This document shows positions 9,040-18,027 of a stretch of 64,000 nucleotides of DNA, piece by piece. The notes under the pieces are model-generated. The model had not been told where the DNA came from. It did not search any database and was given only the letters and a program-made list of their open reading frames with translations. This stretch comes from Halorientalis marina (GTDB lineage Archaea; Halobacteriota; Halobacteria; Halobacteriales; Haloarculaceae), in contig NZ_CP095487.1 of NCBI RefSeq assembly GCF_023028345.1, positions 806,001-870,000 of the forward strand. Reading direction: 5' to 3'. Numbering within the stretch: the first letter of the stretch is position 1; the number at the start of each line of letters is the position of its first letter. A program made the translations under genes and the position numbers.

Positions 9040-11166
9040 CTATTCCGTGAGCCGACGGTCATCATCGCTATCCGTGATTTCGCTCATCAAATCCGGAAAG
9101 TCCATGTCGTGGACCTCAAATTCTTCAATCTCGTAGATGGGGTTCTCAAGTTCCTCTTCATACTCCATACGGACTTCTGCGTAGTGTTGAGCGGCTTCCT
9201 CCAGTTCTTTGGTGGAGTCCGCGTCTGGGGCAAACATCCTGAAGACATGCGCGGCGAACGAGTACCAAGCAGCGACGAAGAATGGATTATCGGCCTGTTC
9301 TAGACTGTCCCCGCACTCATGAATGAATTTCAGCAATCGGTCGGACTCCGAAACCATCGCAGTGAAAGCCGAGTTCGCCAACTCCATCATCTCCCGGTAA
9401 AGGTCCGACTGCATTCGGATGAGGGTATTCCGAGTAGCGTCGTCTTGGTCGAATTGGGCGAAGAATTCCTCCATCTGGCCTTCTATCATATCCTCAGCCT
9501 GTTCGCCTGCCTCGTACTCCTCGGCCAACTCACGCCAATTACCGAGGAATGCCTCAACTACACCTCGGTTTAGTCCATATTTTTCAAGCACGTCATAGGC
9601 CGCAACCAGGTGCTCATCGTCGCTTTTACCTTCCTCAAGATCCCGATGAGCAGCAACGTGGACACAGACCCGAAGCATATCCGGGATAATCTGGGCCGCT
9701 TCCTGCTTATCTTCGTCGAAGAACGCGACAAAATCGGAGTCTTCGATTCGCTGGATCGTGGATTCGTAGATTTCTACAGACGACTCCTCAAACTCGATAT
9801 CAGTATTGGACCTGAACGTCGCCCGCATTAAATCCAACATCACTCCGTGAAACTCGATTTTCAACTCTTCCCCCTCGTCTTCAGGCTCCAAGCCACGGAT
9901 CCACTCCGTGTAGTTATCCAACTCCAATGCGAGTAACATCGCGGACTTCTCTTGGGATGTTACAGCATTCATCCCGTAGGCGAACATGAACTGAAGGCGC
10001 TCACTTGGGTCCAGTTCCAACCGGTCTATTTCCTCGCGGAGTTCCTCAATTTCTGGCTCCCCGTTGTAGATTGCTTCCAAGTGAACATTTGCCATCAGTC
10101 CGTAGACGAAGCCTTCGAGTGGTGGCGCCTCACTTTTTTCCACCACATTGTAGAGTTTCCCAGCATAGTATTGGAAAGCTGCCCGGTGGAGATGTTCGGG
10201 GTTATCAAGTCGGTTGTAGAGGAACTCCTGGAAGAGGTCGTGAACTTTGAACACTTTATCTCCTGTATCTTCTGAACGACCCAGTTCCTGAACGACTGCC
10301 TTGGTGCTTAACGAGTCAAGGATACGTCGAGCCTGGGTGCGGCTCACGTCGTCCAGTACTGACGAGCAGATTTCCTCATCCAATTCGGCAAGCGCCGAGG
10401 TCTTCCGGATGAACTCTTCTTCCTCCTCCGACATCGAGTCCAAATATGCCCTCTCGATGAAGTCACGGGCATCTTCCTCTGGAAGTTCAAACGCACTATC
10501 ATCGCCCGCAGCCTCCCTGAGAAGACCGAGATAGTAGGGATGCCCCTCCAGCGTCTCATAGACGCCATCGACTGTGTCGTCGTCTACATCTGGGTACACT
10601 TGACGAAGGTATTCCGCAGTCTCCTCACGTGAGAAGGTACCAAGGTGGACTGTGTAGCCAGCGTCATCGTAGGTGAGGCGACCAGCTGTGATTAAATGGA
10701 CGTTCTCACCGAGCGTAGAGGAGAGTTCCCGGAGAAAGTCACATGTAACCGTCGGCTCAGCGAGTTTATGAATATCATCAACGAAGAAGATGAGGGCCTT
10801 GGTTTCCTTGATAGATTCTGAGAGACTTGCTAATTTCCGGAGGTGACGAGCACGGTCGTCTGTAGAAACACCTACACTGACGGGATGAACTCCGAAACTA
10901 CCACCGGTTGCCTTGTTAAGTAATGCACGGAAGTGCCCGACTGCCTCACGTATCTCGTAGAGTAGATCTCGGGTTAGCGCCGTCGGTGAATTCCCTTCTC
11001 GGACGTAGAGAACCTGGGTCTTGTATGAGTCCGAGAGTTCATCGGCTAACTCCTCAAGAAACGTACTCTTTCCGACACCCGGCTGCCCGGAAATATGGAT
11101 CGTCTGGACACCGTCGTTCACAGCTTCTGCGACGGAATTGAGGTCGTCTTCGCGTATCCGGGGCAT
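9040..11166 (-). CDS. STAND-type NTPase without visible effector domain
   Basis: A 708-residue signal-transduction NTPase. Walker A GQPGVGKST lies at residues 27-35 and Walker B 'LIFFVDD' near 126-132. A sensor region ('HLITAGR') and winged-helix segment follow ('VFKVHDLFQEFLYNRL', about 290-340), the order seen in NB-ARC/AAA_16 STAND proteins. The last ~360 residues are acidic and all-helical, like a TPR-type sensor. The P-loop starts almost at the N-terminus and an in-frame stop lies two codons upstream of the ATG, so no N-terminal effector is fused. STAND NTPases often act as intracellular pathogen sensors; a separate effector or a purely regulatory role is inferred. Confidence 0.8.
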   Translation of the reverse strand: MPRIREDDLNSVAEAVNDGVQTIHISGQPGVGKSTFLEELADELSDSYKTQVLYVREGNSPTALTRDLLYEIREAVGHFRALLNKATGGSFGVHPVSVGVSTDDRARHLRKLASLSESIKETKALIFFVDDIHKLAEPTVTCDFLRELSSTLGENVHLITAGRLTYDDAGYTVHLGTFSREETAEYLRQVYPDVDDDTVDGVYETLEGHPYYLGLLREAAGDDSAFELPEEDARDFIERAYLDSMSEEEEEFIRKTSALAELDEEICSSVLDDVSRTQARRILDSLSTKAVVQELGRSEDTGDKVFKVHDLFQEFLYNRLDNPEHLHRAAFQYYAGKLYNVVEKSEAPPLEGFVYGLMANVHLEAIYNGEPEIEELREEIDRLELDPSERLQFMFAYGMNAVTSQEKSAMLLALELDNYTEWIRGLEPEDEGEELKIEFHGVMLDLMRATFRSNTDIEFEESSVEIYESTIQRIEDSDFVAFFDEDKQEAAQIIPDMLRVCVHVAAHRDLEEGKSDDEHLVAAYDVLEKYGLNRGVVEAFLGNWRELAEEYEAGEQAEDMIEGQMEEFFAQFDQDDATRNTLIRMQSDLYREMMELANSAFTAMVSESDRLLKFIHECGDSLEQADNPFFVAAWYSFAAHVFRMFAPDADSTKELEEAAQHYAEVRMEYEEELENPIYEIEEFEVHDMDFPDLMSEITDSDDDRRLTE

Positions 11167-11265
11167 TTCTTAGGAAATTTTTCTGGCCTGTTATGAAAGA
11201 ACCTTCGGACACACTGATTTTGCTCCTCGTTAGGTTAATCAGTGTAAAGACAACATTGTGACTTA

Positions 11266-11652
11266 ATGAAACGAGAGGAGTTCATTGGAGACGTCGTCCG
11301 GCACACAAAGGGAGGCGTCGTCCACTGTCAGGGACACCCACAGATGGGGAAAGTTGACTACGGTTGTCACAATTGCAAGGGGAGTATGGAGGCTGGTGAT
11401 GGCGTCATCATATCGTACGTCAGAGATCATGAGCGGGGCGATGAGGAGTGGTACCAACGATTCCGATTCTGCGCGAATTGTGACGATGCCCGACGGCTAC
11501 CACAGGAGGGCCGAAGGGTTGGCAAGGAACAGGCAGTAGTGGAAGGGATTCTGGAACACTTCGAGGGGACTGTTGAGGGGAAATTCTACGATGACGCTGT
11601 TCGTCTCATCGACGCTGAAGTGTTGGCATACAGCCCCCGGACCGAAGAGTGA
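11266..11652 (+). CDS. Small zinc-binding protein
   Basis: A 128-residue protein with CHNC (near residue 34) and CANC (near 69) pairs that can form one zinc site, then a conserved-looking tail 'EGKFYDDAVRLIDAEVLAYS'. Function unknown. It is divergent from the STAND NTPase across about 100 bases, so the two may share a control region. A degraded second copy of its last ~42 codons exists at 26613-26738, which shows that the family has been duplicated and broken within this island. Confidence 0.65.
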   Translation: MKREEFIGDVVRHTKGGVVHCQGHPQMGKVDYGCHNCKGSMEAGDGVIISYVRDHERGDEEWYQRFRFCANCDDARRLPQEGRRVGKEQAVVEGILEHFEGTVEGKFYDDAVRLIDAEVLAYSPRTEE

Positions 11653-11919
11653 GGGTAATGTCGCGACTCAGCTCTGAGTAGATCAAGCAATATTTGGAAG
11701 TGTTCGGTGGTTATCACCGAAAGAATATCCCACGACCAACCTCACCATCGAAAACCGACTCACGAATCAAGATTTTGTTACTATAAGAGTATGTCCGAAA
11801 ATCAAGGGACACGCAATATTTGCAATCAGCTTTCGATTTCAGATTTTGGATTCGGTCGATATCAATGGTCTAGGCCGACCGAAACCCGGATATAGTATCT
11901 GAAAGCCCACAGGCTTTAA

Positions 11920-12864
11920 ATGTCTCTTCCTCCAACACCAATCTGTCTCCGTCCGAACACAACCAGGAGGCCGGGTGAAAGTTTGACGCGGCAGTCCTCA
12001 GCAATCCAGAGCGGTGTACAGAATTCCGAAGATAGTACCCTGTCGGGTTACAGCGGGCGCAATGAGGTCATTCTACGGTGGGACCCGCACGGCAAATTCA
12101 TCCGATTCACCGACGGGAACCGGCTCGCCTCCCACCTGATGGTGAACTATAGCAAGGCAAAGACTGCATTCGAGAATCGTACTGGGCGATTCGACGAGTT
12201 GCTTGAGGCTCACCAGACTCTCACAATCACCGGCACGGAAGATGACTTGGATACACTAGAACGGCCAGTGTGGGACGTACTGGACTTTTTCGAGGGGATT
12301 GAGAAGGAGTTCCGGTACGTCCCTGACTGGAGTTGGATCTACAACAATGATATGAGCTCTACCGAGCGCCGGGAAAGTCTCGACGACTACACTACCCGAC
12401 TCGATGAACTCTATGAGGGGGCTGAAATAATCGGTCTGGACCATGTTGAGTTCATACCGCTCGCCAAGGGGCTTCACGACGGGCACTTTGCCGAACTGGT
12501 CGAAACGTTCGAGCGATGGGATGTTGACCGGTTCGCCGTCTATGGGACGCAGACCCGGAGTCTCGATAGGCTGGTGAATCGGGTTGACCAGGCCATCGAC
12601 GTACTTGACCCAGAGGGCGTGCTGGTTATCGGTCGGCAGGCACCTGAGGATGTCGCGGAATTTCCCGACCTGGTCGACGGAGCTGCAGGGTATTGGAACT
12701 GGAAAGAGGCGTGTAACCTGACAGCGGACGGCTATTCATCGGAGGACTTTGCGACATGGTTTCACAAGGTCAAGAACGCATTACGGACGGAATGTACCAG
12801 CAGACAGATCGGACTGAATTCGGCTACTCAGAAGGAGGTGAGAAGTGATGGGGGACGGAACTGA
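11920..12864 (+). CDS. Possible TIM-barrel protein, unknown function
   Basis: A 314-residue protein. TATA-like 'gatatagtatc' lies 24-32 bases upstream of the ATG, fitting a leaderless start. The central and C-terminal part has alternating strands and helices ('DHVEFIPLAKGLHDGHF', 'DRFAVYGTQTRSLD', 'GVLVIGRQAPEDVAEF') resembling the later half of a TIM barrel such as tRNA-guanine transglycosylase relatives, but I see no catalytic Asp pair or zinc site. The stop overlaps the start of the next gene by 17 bases, so the two are co-translated and probably cooperate. Confidence 0.65.
   Translation: MSLPPTPICLRPNTTRRPGESLTRQSSAIQSGVQNSEDSTLSGYSGRNEVILRWDPHGKFIRFTDGNRLASHLMVNYSKAKTAFENRTGRFDELLEAHQTLTITGTEDDLDTLERPVWDVLDFFEGIEKEFRYVPDWSWIYNNDMSSTERRESLDDYTTRLDELYEGAEIIGLDHVEFIPLAKGLHDGHFAELVETFERWDVDRFAVYGTQTRSLDRLVNRVDQAIDVLDPEGVLVIGRQAPEDVAEFPDLVDGAAGYWNWKEACNLTADGYSSEDFATWFHKVKNALRTECTSRQIGLNSATQKEVRSDGGRN
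12834..12841 (+). promoter_or_regulatory. Shine-Dalgarno site deciding the start at 12848
   Basis: The sequence 'aggaggtga' just before the overlap matches the haloarchaeal anti-Shine-Dalgarno (CACCUCC). It sits about six bases ahead of the ATG at 12848, favouring that codon over the GTG at 12845. A strong site inside the upstream gene is expected for an internal, coupled start. Confidence 0.7.
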
Positions 12865-14119
12865 TCCTGACCCACCAATCAGTTCTGGTGGTGGAGACTC
12901 CTCAGATGGTGATCAAGAAGACGATGGTACTCGGCCAACCGGACTTGATGACCACACATCTGACGGTGAGACTGGAGAGGTAGACGATACTTCCTCTTCC
13001 GACAGCGGTTCTGGGGCTGCAGCCGCAGGAGCAGCGGCTGGAGGGGCTGCTTCTGGAGCGGCCGGTGCCGGAGCGGCAGGAGGTGCAGGAGCAGGAGGTA
13101 CACCAACATCTACTCCTGAAGAGCCATCGGGCGAGGAATCTGACGATGAGGTGGAGTCTGAACCTGAGATACCCGCCCAACCTGAAACTCCCGAAGAAAA
13201 CTCTCCTGAAAAGGAACCAGAACAACCGGACCACCTCGAGCCGGAGGAACCTGAGAGGCCTGATGACCACGGACAGGAAGATGAATACGATGACGACGAG
13301 GAAGAGCAGGAGGATGACGACGAGGAAGAGCAGGAGGATGAAGACGATGACGAGGACGATGACGACGAAGAAGATCAGGTGGCTCACATAGTAGTCCACT
13401 CCGATGCATGGGACAGCATCGCGTGGGGAATCTACCCTATTCGGCTCCAACTCAAGGAGGAGTATGGCGAACAAGTCCAATTCGATGACCGACTGGCCCC
13501 TGTCCGTGAGTTCGACTCTCCGGAAGACCGGGCTCAACACTGGGAGAAATGGGAGCCGCGCCACGGAATGCCAGTCAACACCGAGGTCTGGAACGAAGAC
13601 CCACCTGAGTCGACGAAACTTGCGAACCGAGCATTCGCGGCTGCACGTCAGCAGAGCATCCCATTGGCGAAGCGGTTCATGCGTCGGCTGAGGACGGCAG
13701 CTATCATTGAGGGTATGAACATCGAGGACCGCGAGACTCTCCTCAAACTGGCTCAGAACGTCGGGTTGGACACCGACCAACTGGAAGAGGACTGGGAGGG
13801 TGTAGATCTCCGACAAAGTTCACGGGGAGTAGAGACACCGAAGACCACCATCCACGTTGATGGCGAGACTGTCACCCAGCCCGGTCTAGTGACGGCCAAC
13901 GACGTGAAGACTCTCTTGAAGCGAGCAGGGCTGGAGGCCGCTGACCCACAGCCACTCCCAGGATTCGTCGAAAGGCACGGTCCGGTTGCTGTGAAGGAGA
14001 TCCAGCAGGTGTACGAATATTCACGTGAGGAAGTACTTGACGAACTCCAGAACGTAGAGGAAGTTGTGCCCGTGGAGTACGGTGAAACGACTCTGTGGAG
14101 GACGTCTCAATCGGTTTAG
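12848..14119 (+). CDS. DsbA/FrnE-fold protein with disordered acidic N-terminus, redox cysteines missing
   Basis: A 423-residue protein. Residues 1-90 are Gly/Ser/Asp and then Ala/Gly low complexity; about 90-180 are Pro/Glu and almost pure Asp/Glu. From ~180 a DsbA/FrnE-like thioredoxin fold follows: 'VVHSDAWDSIAWGIYPIRLQ', 'EPRHGMPVNTEVW', 'STKLANRAFAAARQQ', then a C-terminal winged-helix-like region with 'YEYSREEVLDELQNVEEV'. In active relatives the segment 'SDAWDSIAWG' carries a CxxC; here both cysteines are gone, so it cannot be a disulfide oxidoreductase. It may be a scaffold or peptide-binding protein. It overlaps the preceding gene. The low-complexity part is likely intrinsically disordered in high salt. 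Confidence 0.75.
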   Translation: MGDGTDPDPPISSGGGDSSDGDQEDDGTRPTGLDDHTSDGETGEVDDTSSSDSGSGAAAAGAAAGGAASGAAGAGAAGGAGAGGTPTSTPEEPSGEESDDEVESEPEIPAQPETPEENSPEKEPEQPDHLEPEEPERPDDHGQEDEYDDDEEEQEDDDEEEQEDEDDDEDDDDEEDQVAHIVVHSDAWDSIAWGIYPIRLQLKEEYGEQVQFDDRLAPVREFDSPEDRAQHWEKWEPRHGMPVNTEVWNEDPPESTKLANRAFAAARQQSIPLAKRFMRRLRTAAIIEGMNIEDRETLLKLAQNVGLDTDQLEEDWEGVDLRQSSRGVETPKTTIHVDGETVTQPGLVTANDVKTLLKRAGLEAADPQPLPGFVERHGPVAVKEIQQVYEYSREEVLDELQNVEEVVPVEYGETTLWRTSQSV

Positions 14120-14408
14120 CGCCTAAGCGGGAAACGATCTATATCCAGTTAGGTGTGCCAATAACATCTCCGCCCGTAGCCTCCCGGTAGCAAATCACTC
14201 CGGTGAACGAAGCGGTCACTCCGACGAATTATAAGAGTTTGAACTATCTTACTCCTTCCTGCGGACAGCATCTCAAGAACTAATTGTATTTTGATATTTA
14301 CTCCGTTGTAGAGGGATATAATGAACTAACGACTCTGGTCTGAGACGTGATTAAATTGAGCAAAATCGCTCATCTTCCCCTGATATAATTCCTCGACAAA
14401 ATAAATAT

Positions 14409-14957
14409 ATGATATGGAAGTGTCAATATGGTATGGGCTGGACGGAATTACCGTTTGAAGATGGAAAGGAAGTAGACACGCGAAATTGGGACCTTGAAGA
14501 TGATATTCAGAACGAATTGAGTCCGGAAGAATTTGAATTACTAGTATCCGACACGTGGGAAGATATCAAGGGCTGTAGCACGGAACTGACCCAAGGCTCA
14601 CGTGACGGTGGTGTCGACGTGATCGCAGAATTCCGGGGCCTGAAATCTTCTGGTATCAGCCCATTCAACTTCGACAAGATAGTCATACAGGCGAAACGTT
14701 ACAACAGTAGCATTCCGATGAGCGAGATTGAACGGATGGAAGGAGTCCGGCGACGTCACAACGCTGATCAGGCGGTATTTGTCACAGCTTCAGAATATAC
14801 AGATCCAGCTGAGACCGCTGCAGAAGATCTGGAGATAGAATATGTAGATGGGGATGAACTGGTTAAGATGCTGAACAAGTCTTCGCTAAATCCAGAAGCG
14901 TGGATCAGATCCATAAGGATAGTTGATAAGGCACGTGAATTCCACGGTCTCAAGTAA
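14409..14957 (+). CDS. Mrr-like restriction endonuclease
   Basis: A 182-residue protein with the PD-(D/E)xK nuclease pattern of Mrr-cat enzymes: 'SPEEFELLVSDTWEDIKG' (helix with Glu), 'SRDGGVDVIAEF' (catalytic Asp) and 'VIQAKRYN' (QxK), then 'QAVFVTASEYTDPAE', the usual following strand. Mrr enzymes cut modified or foreign DNA; this one has no fused DNA-binding domain. It stands alone between AT-rich intergenic stretches (14120-14408 and 14958-15205) and is itself AT-richer than most genes here, suggesting separate acquisition. The ATG at 14409 follows 'ataaatatat'. Confidence 0.85.
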   Translation: MIWKCQYGMGWTELPFEDGKEVDTRNWDLEDDIQNELSPEEFELLVSDTWEDIKGCSTELTQGSRDGGVDVIAEFRGLKSSGISPFNFDKIVIQAKRYNSSIPMSEIERMEGVRRRHNADQAVFVTASEYTDPAETAAEDLEIEYVDGDELVKMLNKSSLNPEAWIRSIRIVDKAREFHGLK

Positions 14958-15205
14958 CCTTGTTTACCTCCGAATTTTAGGAGTCATTTTCAGCCAGTAT
15001 TTTTTCAATTCTAAGAATTCACACTCATTGAATATATAGACATTTATTTAGAATACATACCATTCATCAGTACTCTGTTGTAGTCGGGGACACGGACGCA
15101 GGTTCACTGTGAAGTCTTTCGATTTTCGCCCGTGAGACTCATCCCGTTCACTTGCCTGTCGAAAGTCTGTGAAGGATTAAGTCCGACTGCCATCGCATAT
15201 CACCT

Positions 15206-16984
15206 ATGCCCGTGTCCCGTCGGCCGTTCTCTCTCGGGCGGGGCGGAATCGTAGTCGTTGGGACGGGACTCTTCGAGGTGGGTGTCAGACTCCTCCCTGA
15301 GACACTCAATGCGGCATTCGGTAAGACACTGGCCGCTGTCCTGGCTTCGGTTACAGTGAACCTCAGTATTCAAAATAGCATTCTGCTCTCTGTTGCCCAG
15401 GCGCTGTTCCTGCTCGTCACGTTCTACTTTTTCCTGCCGACGGTCCTGCCGGGAGCGGCCGGGGAACGAGCACGTCAGAACGATCCATTTCGAGTCATCC
15501 TCGCGAGTATTGCAACCCTCTTCGCTATCCCGGTCGTGCTCCTCGCGACCGGCGCGTGGACGGCGATCGGCGGCACTGGGGGGCTGTTCGTCACCTACCT
15601 CTTCAGTACAGTCGTCATTGCAGTCTTTCTCGTCATCGCCCTGCTGTCGCTCACACAAGCTGAACCACTTCTTGAACCCGAGAGCGATGCCTACGCGGTT
15701 ATCCGAGCACGCCGAGACGAAACTGCAGACGTCATCCGAGCGGAGTTTGGCCAACTCGATGAAGGGCCGCGATGGTTCGGACACCTCGTTCGCTTCCTGG
15801 CGGTGGGCGCTGTCGCCGCGAGTTACATCATCCCGATGATTCTCTTAGGCGTCATCGGCGGCGCACTCAATGCCGTCTTTCCAGTCCTCGAACTGCTGGT
15901 TCTCTTCGGCCTCATCTGGGAGGCACGCCAGGACGAATCTACTGACGCCGAGCATCTCGAACTCAGCGAGCTCACCGACGTTGATCAGACCTTTTACGAA
16001 CAACTATCAATGACGACCCGAGGGATGACCGGCGCTGCGGCCACCCTCGTCTGTGTCCTTGGAGTGCTGACGCCGGTTGCGGCCGTCGCTCTCGTGCTCA
16101 GTTCTGGGTACCTCACACCGGCGTATGTGGTCTCGGATTGGAGACTCACAATCGACTATCTCGTCCGGTCGGTAACTGGAACCGTCAGTATCGGCGCGGT
16201 GGGCGAGCAGTTCGTGAGCGCTGGCAGCCAGACTGGTGAGTTCCTTGCGCTGCCGATCGCAATCGGGTATGCAACGTGGTTCTGGTATCGAGAGATTCAG
16301 CGCCTGCCTGGAACCGTCGCGAGCATGGTCCCGGGCAGCGACAGCGAGGGCGCTGAGGGCCCGTATCCGGTTCGTCCACCGGGAATGTTGCTCCCCGCTG
16401 CTGGGCTGGTCTTTGCCTGGAAAATCGAGCTCCTGTACTCGATCGGTGAGCTTCGTCTCGGCTGGCTGCCGGTTGAGCCATCGATGCTTTTCGTGGTTCT
16501 GTGGCCACCCCTCGTCATCGTCCATCTCGTCACGTTTCGGCGAACGCTTTCTGGGCAATCGTCAGAACAACCCGATGCCTCCTGGCGGGTGGGTATCCCG
16601 CTTTTCGTCTCGTTCTGGAGTACGCTCCTCATTGCCTATTTCATCATCATGCCGATCGGCCGATCCATACTGCTGGCAACCGTTGGGGCGGTCACCGTCG
16701 CGTGGCTGTTCTATTACAAGCGATTCGCTCACTGGGCGGAGGCTAACACTCAGCGTGCAGATCTCCTAGTCTCGATGTATGCGCTGAGTCTCACGGGCAT
16801 CGCCATTGTCGGAACAGTCCTCGAGGCAACACCACCGGTCTTCCTAGCCGTCGCAGCGATTTCGGCGGTGCTCGTTCTGTTTCGGCATGTTTCAGCTGAA
16901 CCAGCGGAGCCCCCGGAGGTTCCCACTGAAGACCGAGGCGAGCCCTCCAACAAAGCCAGTTCAACCCGAGATCAGGAGCAGTAA
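15206..16984 (+). CDS. Large polytopic membrane protein of unknown function
   Basis: A 592-residue integral membrane protein with roughly 12-14 hydrophobic segments (for example 'SVAQALFLLVTFYFFL', 'TYLFSTVVIAVFLVIALL', 'LLIAYFIIMPIG', 'TGIAIVGTVLEA') and charged loops, ending in an acidic Pro/Glu tail of ~35 residues. A cytoplasmic loop near residue 160-190 is Arg/Glu rich. I see no transporter signature, P-loop or catalytic motif. It is flanked on the right by the mobile element and appears transcribed alone. Confidence 0.75.
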   Translation: MPVSRRPFSLGRGGIVVVGTGLFEVGVRLLPETLNAAFGKTLAAVLASVTVNLSIQNSILLSVAQALFLLVTFYFFLPTVLPGAAGERARQNDPFRVILASIATLFAIPVVLLATGAWTAIGGTGGLFVTYLFSTVVIAVFLVIALLSLTQAEPLLEPESDAYAVIRARRDETADVIRAEFGQLDEGPRWFGHLVRFLAVGAVAASYIIPMILLGVIGGALNAVFPVLELLVLFGLIWEARQDESTDAEHLELSELTDVDQTFYEQLSMTTRGMTGAAATLVCVLGVLTPVAAVALVLSSGYLTPAYVVSDWRLTIDYLVRSVTGTVSIGAVGEQFVSAGSQTGEFLALPIAIGYATWFWYREIQRLPGTVASMVPGSDSEGAEGPYPVRPPGMLLPAAGLVFAWKIELLYSIGELRLGWLPVEPSMLFVVLWPPLVIVHLVTFRRTLSGQSSEQPDASWRVGIPLFVSFWSTLLIAYFIIMPIGRSILLATVGAVTVAWLFYYKRFAHWAEANTQRADLLVSMYALSLTGIAIVGTVLEATPPVFLAVAAISAVLVLFRHVSAEPAEPPEVPTEDRGEPSNKASSTRDQEQ

Positions 16985-17009
16985 GCACTGCTCTCATAGC
17001 CGCCGCTCT

Positions 17010-17240
17010 TCACTGGAGCAGTTCAGATTCTGGGTTGGGCGATACTCTGCTGTCGGAGAAGCCACCAGCGTAAGGCCCGTCGTCGTCCAGCTTCACCTCC
17101 TCGTCAAATTCCCGCAGCAATTCTTCAGCCACGGATGTCGTCACGTATTCAGTATGCTTGCGGTGGGTCTCGTCTTTGGGTTTGAGCTTGCGCTCGCTGG
17201 CCTTGACCGTACTTCCCTCATAGGTAGGTCTGTTTCTCGC
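17010..17240 (-). pseudogene. Possible truncated gene fragment at element edge
   Basis: The minus strand reads as coding-like, with haloarchaeal codon choice and acidic content ('VTTSVAEELLREFDEEVKLD'), but there is no ATG or GTG near its 5' end; the only ATG in frame (17333) lies inside the opposite-strand gene. I read it as the 3' part of a gene whose 5' part was lost where the leader of the next gene begins. It could instead be chance coding. Confidence 0.35.
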
Positions 17241-17283
17241 CCCCGAGGGGTGCGGGGCAGCAGATAGTCCCGCGTGACTCACT
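17231..17283 (+). promoter_or_regulatory. Leader hairpin, copy 1 of 6
   Basis: T-rich 'tgtttctc' precedes a stem GCCCC (17239-17243) / GGGGC (17254-17258) with loop cGAGGGGTGc, 25 bases before the ATG of the DUF6735 gene. Same architecture as the other five copies. Confidence 0.7.
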
Positions 17284-17946
17284 ATGGGACACAGAGCACT
17301 TGTCGCATACGAACGACCGGATGGATCGTACAATCTGCACTACAGCCACTGGGGGGCATGTAACCTCAGACTCAAACACGACATCACTCCCGAGACCCCC
17401 TTCGGCGGTGACCGTGCCGCAGAGACACACCAGTTGCTCTGTCGGACACTCAGAACCAGCACCGACGAGCAGGCAGTCTCACGGTACGTCCGCGAGGCCA
17501 ATCTCCTCGCTTCGAAGGTCAACCACGACCCGATGGCGATCGGGCTCACGAAAGACGAGATCGTCACCGAGTACCTGGACTTTCTCCACCACGAGGCGTT
17601 CTTCGAAGTCGCGCAGGACTTCGAGGTAACGGCCTACCGCACACACTGGTTCGGGCTCACCTACGACTGTGAGACGGTCACCGACGCGCCCACGGTCGGC
17701 AACGGCGCGCTCCGGACGGTGCGGTGGGTCGATGGCGAACCGGTCGGTGACGGCGCTACCCAGGGCGAGTTCCGGGCGCTGAAAGACGTCGTCGGTGACA
17801 TGGTCGACCGTGGTGTCTTCACACCCGAGCAGGCACAGCAGTATCTCCAACGGAAACTCCGCGAGTGGGTCAGGGATCGGCGTGACCTCATCATTCGGAT
17901 GGCCGATCGGCGGACGACTCCCGGTCGGGCGTCGGATTCTCGGTAG
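17284..17946 (+). CDS. DUF6735 family protein
   Basis: A 220-residue haloarchaeal protein starting 'MGHRALVAYERPDGSYNLHY', the hallmark start of the DUF6735 family, common on haloarchaeal plasmids and integrated elements. Function is unknown. Conserved-looking features are the 'HYSHWGACNLRLKH' stretch, a helical middle with 'DFLHHEAFFEVAQDFEVTAY', and an Arg-rich basic C-terminus (unusual in this acidic proteome) that might contact nucleic acid. It has a copy of the hairpin leader 25 bases upstream. Confidence 0.8.
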   Translation: MGHRALVAYERPDGSYNLHYSHWGACNLRLKHDITPETPFGGDRAAETHQLLCRTLRTSTDEQAVSRYVREANLLASKVNHDPMAIGLTKDEIVTEYLDFLHHEAFFEVAQDFEVTAYRTHWFGLTYDCETVTDAPTVGNGALRTVRWVDGEPVGDGATQGEFRALKDVVGDMVDRGVFTPEQAQQYLQRKLREWVRDRRDLIIRMADRRTTPGRASDSR

Positions 17947-17971
17947 ACCATCTTAGCGAACAGCATGTGGT

Positions 17972-18027
17972 GGTTTTTGGCCCCATGAGGGGTGCGGGGC
18001 CACACACAGTGGTCGCGCTGATCCGAG
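17972..18027 (+). promoter_or_regulatory. Leader hairpin, copy 2 of 6
   Basis: 'ggttttt' then stem GGCCCC (17979-17984) / GGGGCC (17996-18001) with loop atGAGGGGTGc, 26 bases before the ArdC-like start. The downstream spacer 'cacacagtggtcgcgctgat' is nearly identical to that of copy 4. Confidence 0.75.

Noticed and set aside
8819..9050. Short + strand frames between the PIN-like and STAND genes
   Set aside because: Poor haloarchaeal composition (Lys/Cys rich), no promoter or ribosome site I can support.
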